Assembly: GCF_004349265.1 (NCBI RefSeq)
Contig: NZ_SMFL01000001.1
Span: 682,001 to 746,000 of the forward strand
Direction: 5' to 3'
Length of the DNA: 64,000 bases
From: Dyadobacter psychrotolerans
Lineage (GTDB): Bacteria; Bacteroidota; Bacteroidia; Cytophagales; Spirosomataceae
The translations under genes were made by a program, and so were the position numbers. Below, one piece after another: positions 63,908 to 64,000 of the stretch. The notes under the pieces are model-generated. The model searched no databases. It worked only from the letters and a program-made list of their open reading frames with translations, and had not been told where the DNA came from. Positions within the stretch are counted from its first letter, which is position 1. The number at the start of each line of letters is the position of its first letter.

Positions 63908-64000
63908 CTAACCTCTGCGGCTGTTATTTTTGTTGCTACTGTCAAATTTGTCACGACCATTGTATTTCTGAGCGTTTTCGAAGGCTACTAGTTTTTGACG
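63908..64000 (-). CDS. Partial paralogue of the small secreted Spy/CpxP-like protein
   Basis: The last 30 codons of a minus-strand gene that enters from the right edge. It reads RQKLVAFENAQKYNGRDKFD and then a Ser/Asn/Arg-rich end NSRRG, ending at TAG 63910-63908. It aligns with RLMAYERAQKFDRYNDR...SRG at the end of the gene at 62258. Tandem paralogues with matching terminators suggest a local duplication that spans this gene and its regulatory region. Confidence 0.75.
   Translation of the reverse strand, partial: RQKLVAFENAQKYNGRDKFDSSNKNNSRRG

Overview
The window looks like a chromosomal segment of a Bacteroidota bacterium, most likely order Cytophagales, family Spirosomaceae, Dyadobacter-like. 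The evidence is two SusC/SusD nutrient-uptake pairs, C-terminal type IX secretion (T9SS) sorting domains, a DUF6443-type Rhs protein, many about 800-residue FtsX/MacB-type permeases whose proteins start near MLKNYLKIA, and promoters with the Bacteroidota -7 box TANNTTTG. The genus is an inference. I saw no rRNA, tRNA or CRISPR array.

Layout. 1-629: end of a PIN-type toxin-antitoxin pair. 635-5728: two permeases with a REP-like inverted pair between them. 5943-10685: first SusC/SusD pair. 11173-16720: DUF4097 envelope protein, small proteins, a GH1 beta-glucosidase and a T9SS cargo with three repeats. 17495-21016: orphan ECF sigma factor, GNAT acetyltransferase, class A beta-lactamase-like serine hydrolase and an AztD-like beta-propeller lipoprotein behind twin operators. 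21480-31574: three permeases, a Wzi-like protein and a cupin. 32191-44770: an Rhs polymorphic-toxin locus. It has a T9SS-sorted Rhs-like protein interrupted by TAG, a DUF6443 Rhs protein with a +1 frame shift before its tip, a bPH-like immunity candidate, a second silent core/tip cassette cut by an intact IS21 element, two tandem membrane immunity candidates, and a third core remnant. 44803-57264: five permeases in one apparent operon. 57654-62173: second SusC/SusD pair. 62258-64000: two paralogous small secreted proteins flanking a lipoprotein.

Two themes stand out. First, ten FtsX-type permeases lie here, all on the minus strand and none with an ATPase beside it. Three of their transcription units, plus the DUF4097 gene, share an upstream architecture: two dyads close to TGTYCG-N4-CGRACA, 4 bases apart, followed 53-54 (once 64) bases downstream by a TGGYAT element that resembles the -24 part of a sigma-54 promoter. 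This suggests one enhancer-binding regulator, not encoded in the window, that controls an envelope-stress or efflux regulon. A longer 19-base version of the twin dyads occurs twice near 62.8 and 63.1 kb. Second, the Rhs locus looks like a toxin-tip cassette array: two tips follow a 222-base direct repeat with only three mismatches, both repeat copies carry the same GGGG frame disruption, and each tip is followed directly by small membrane-protein genes.
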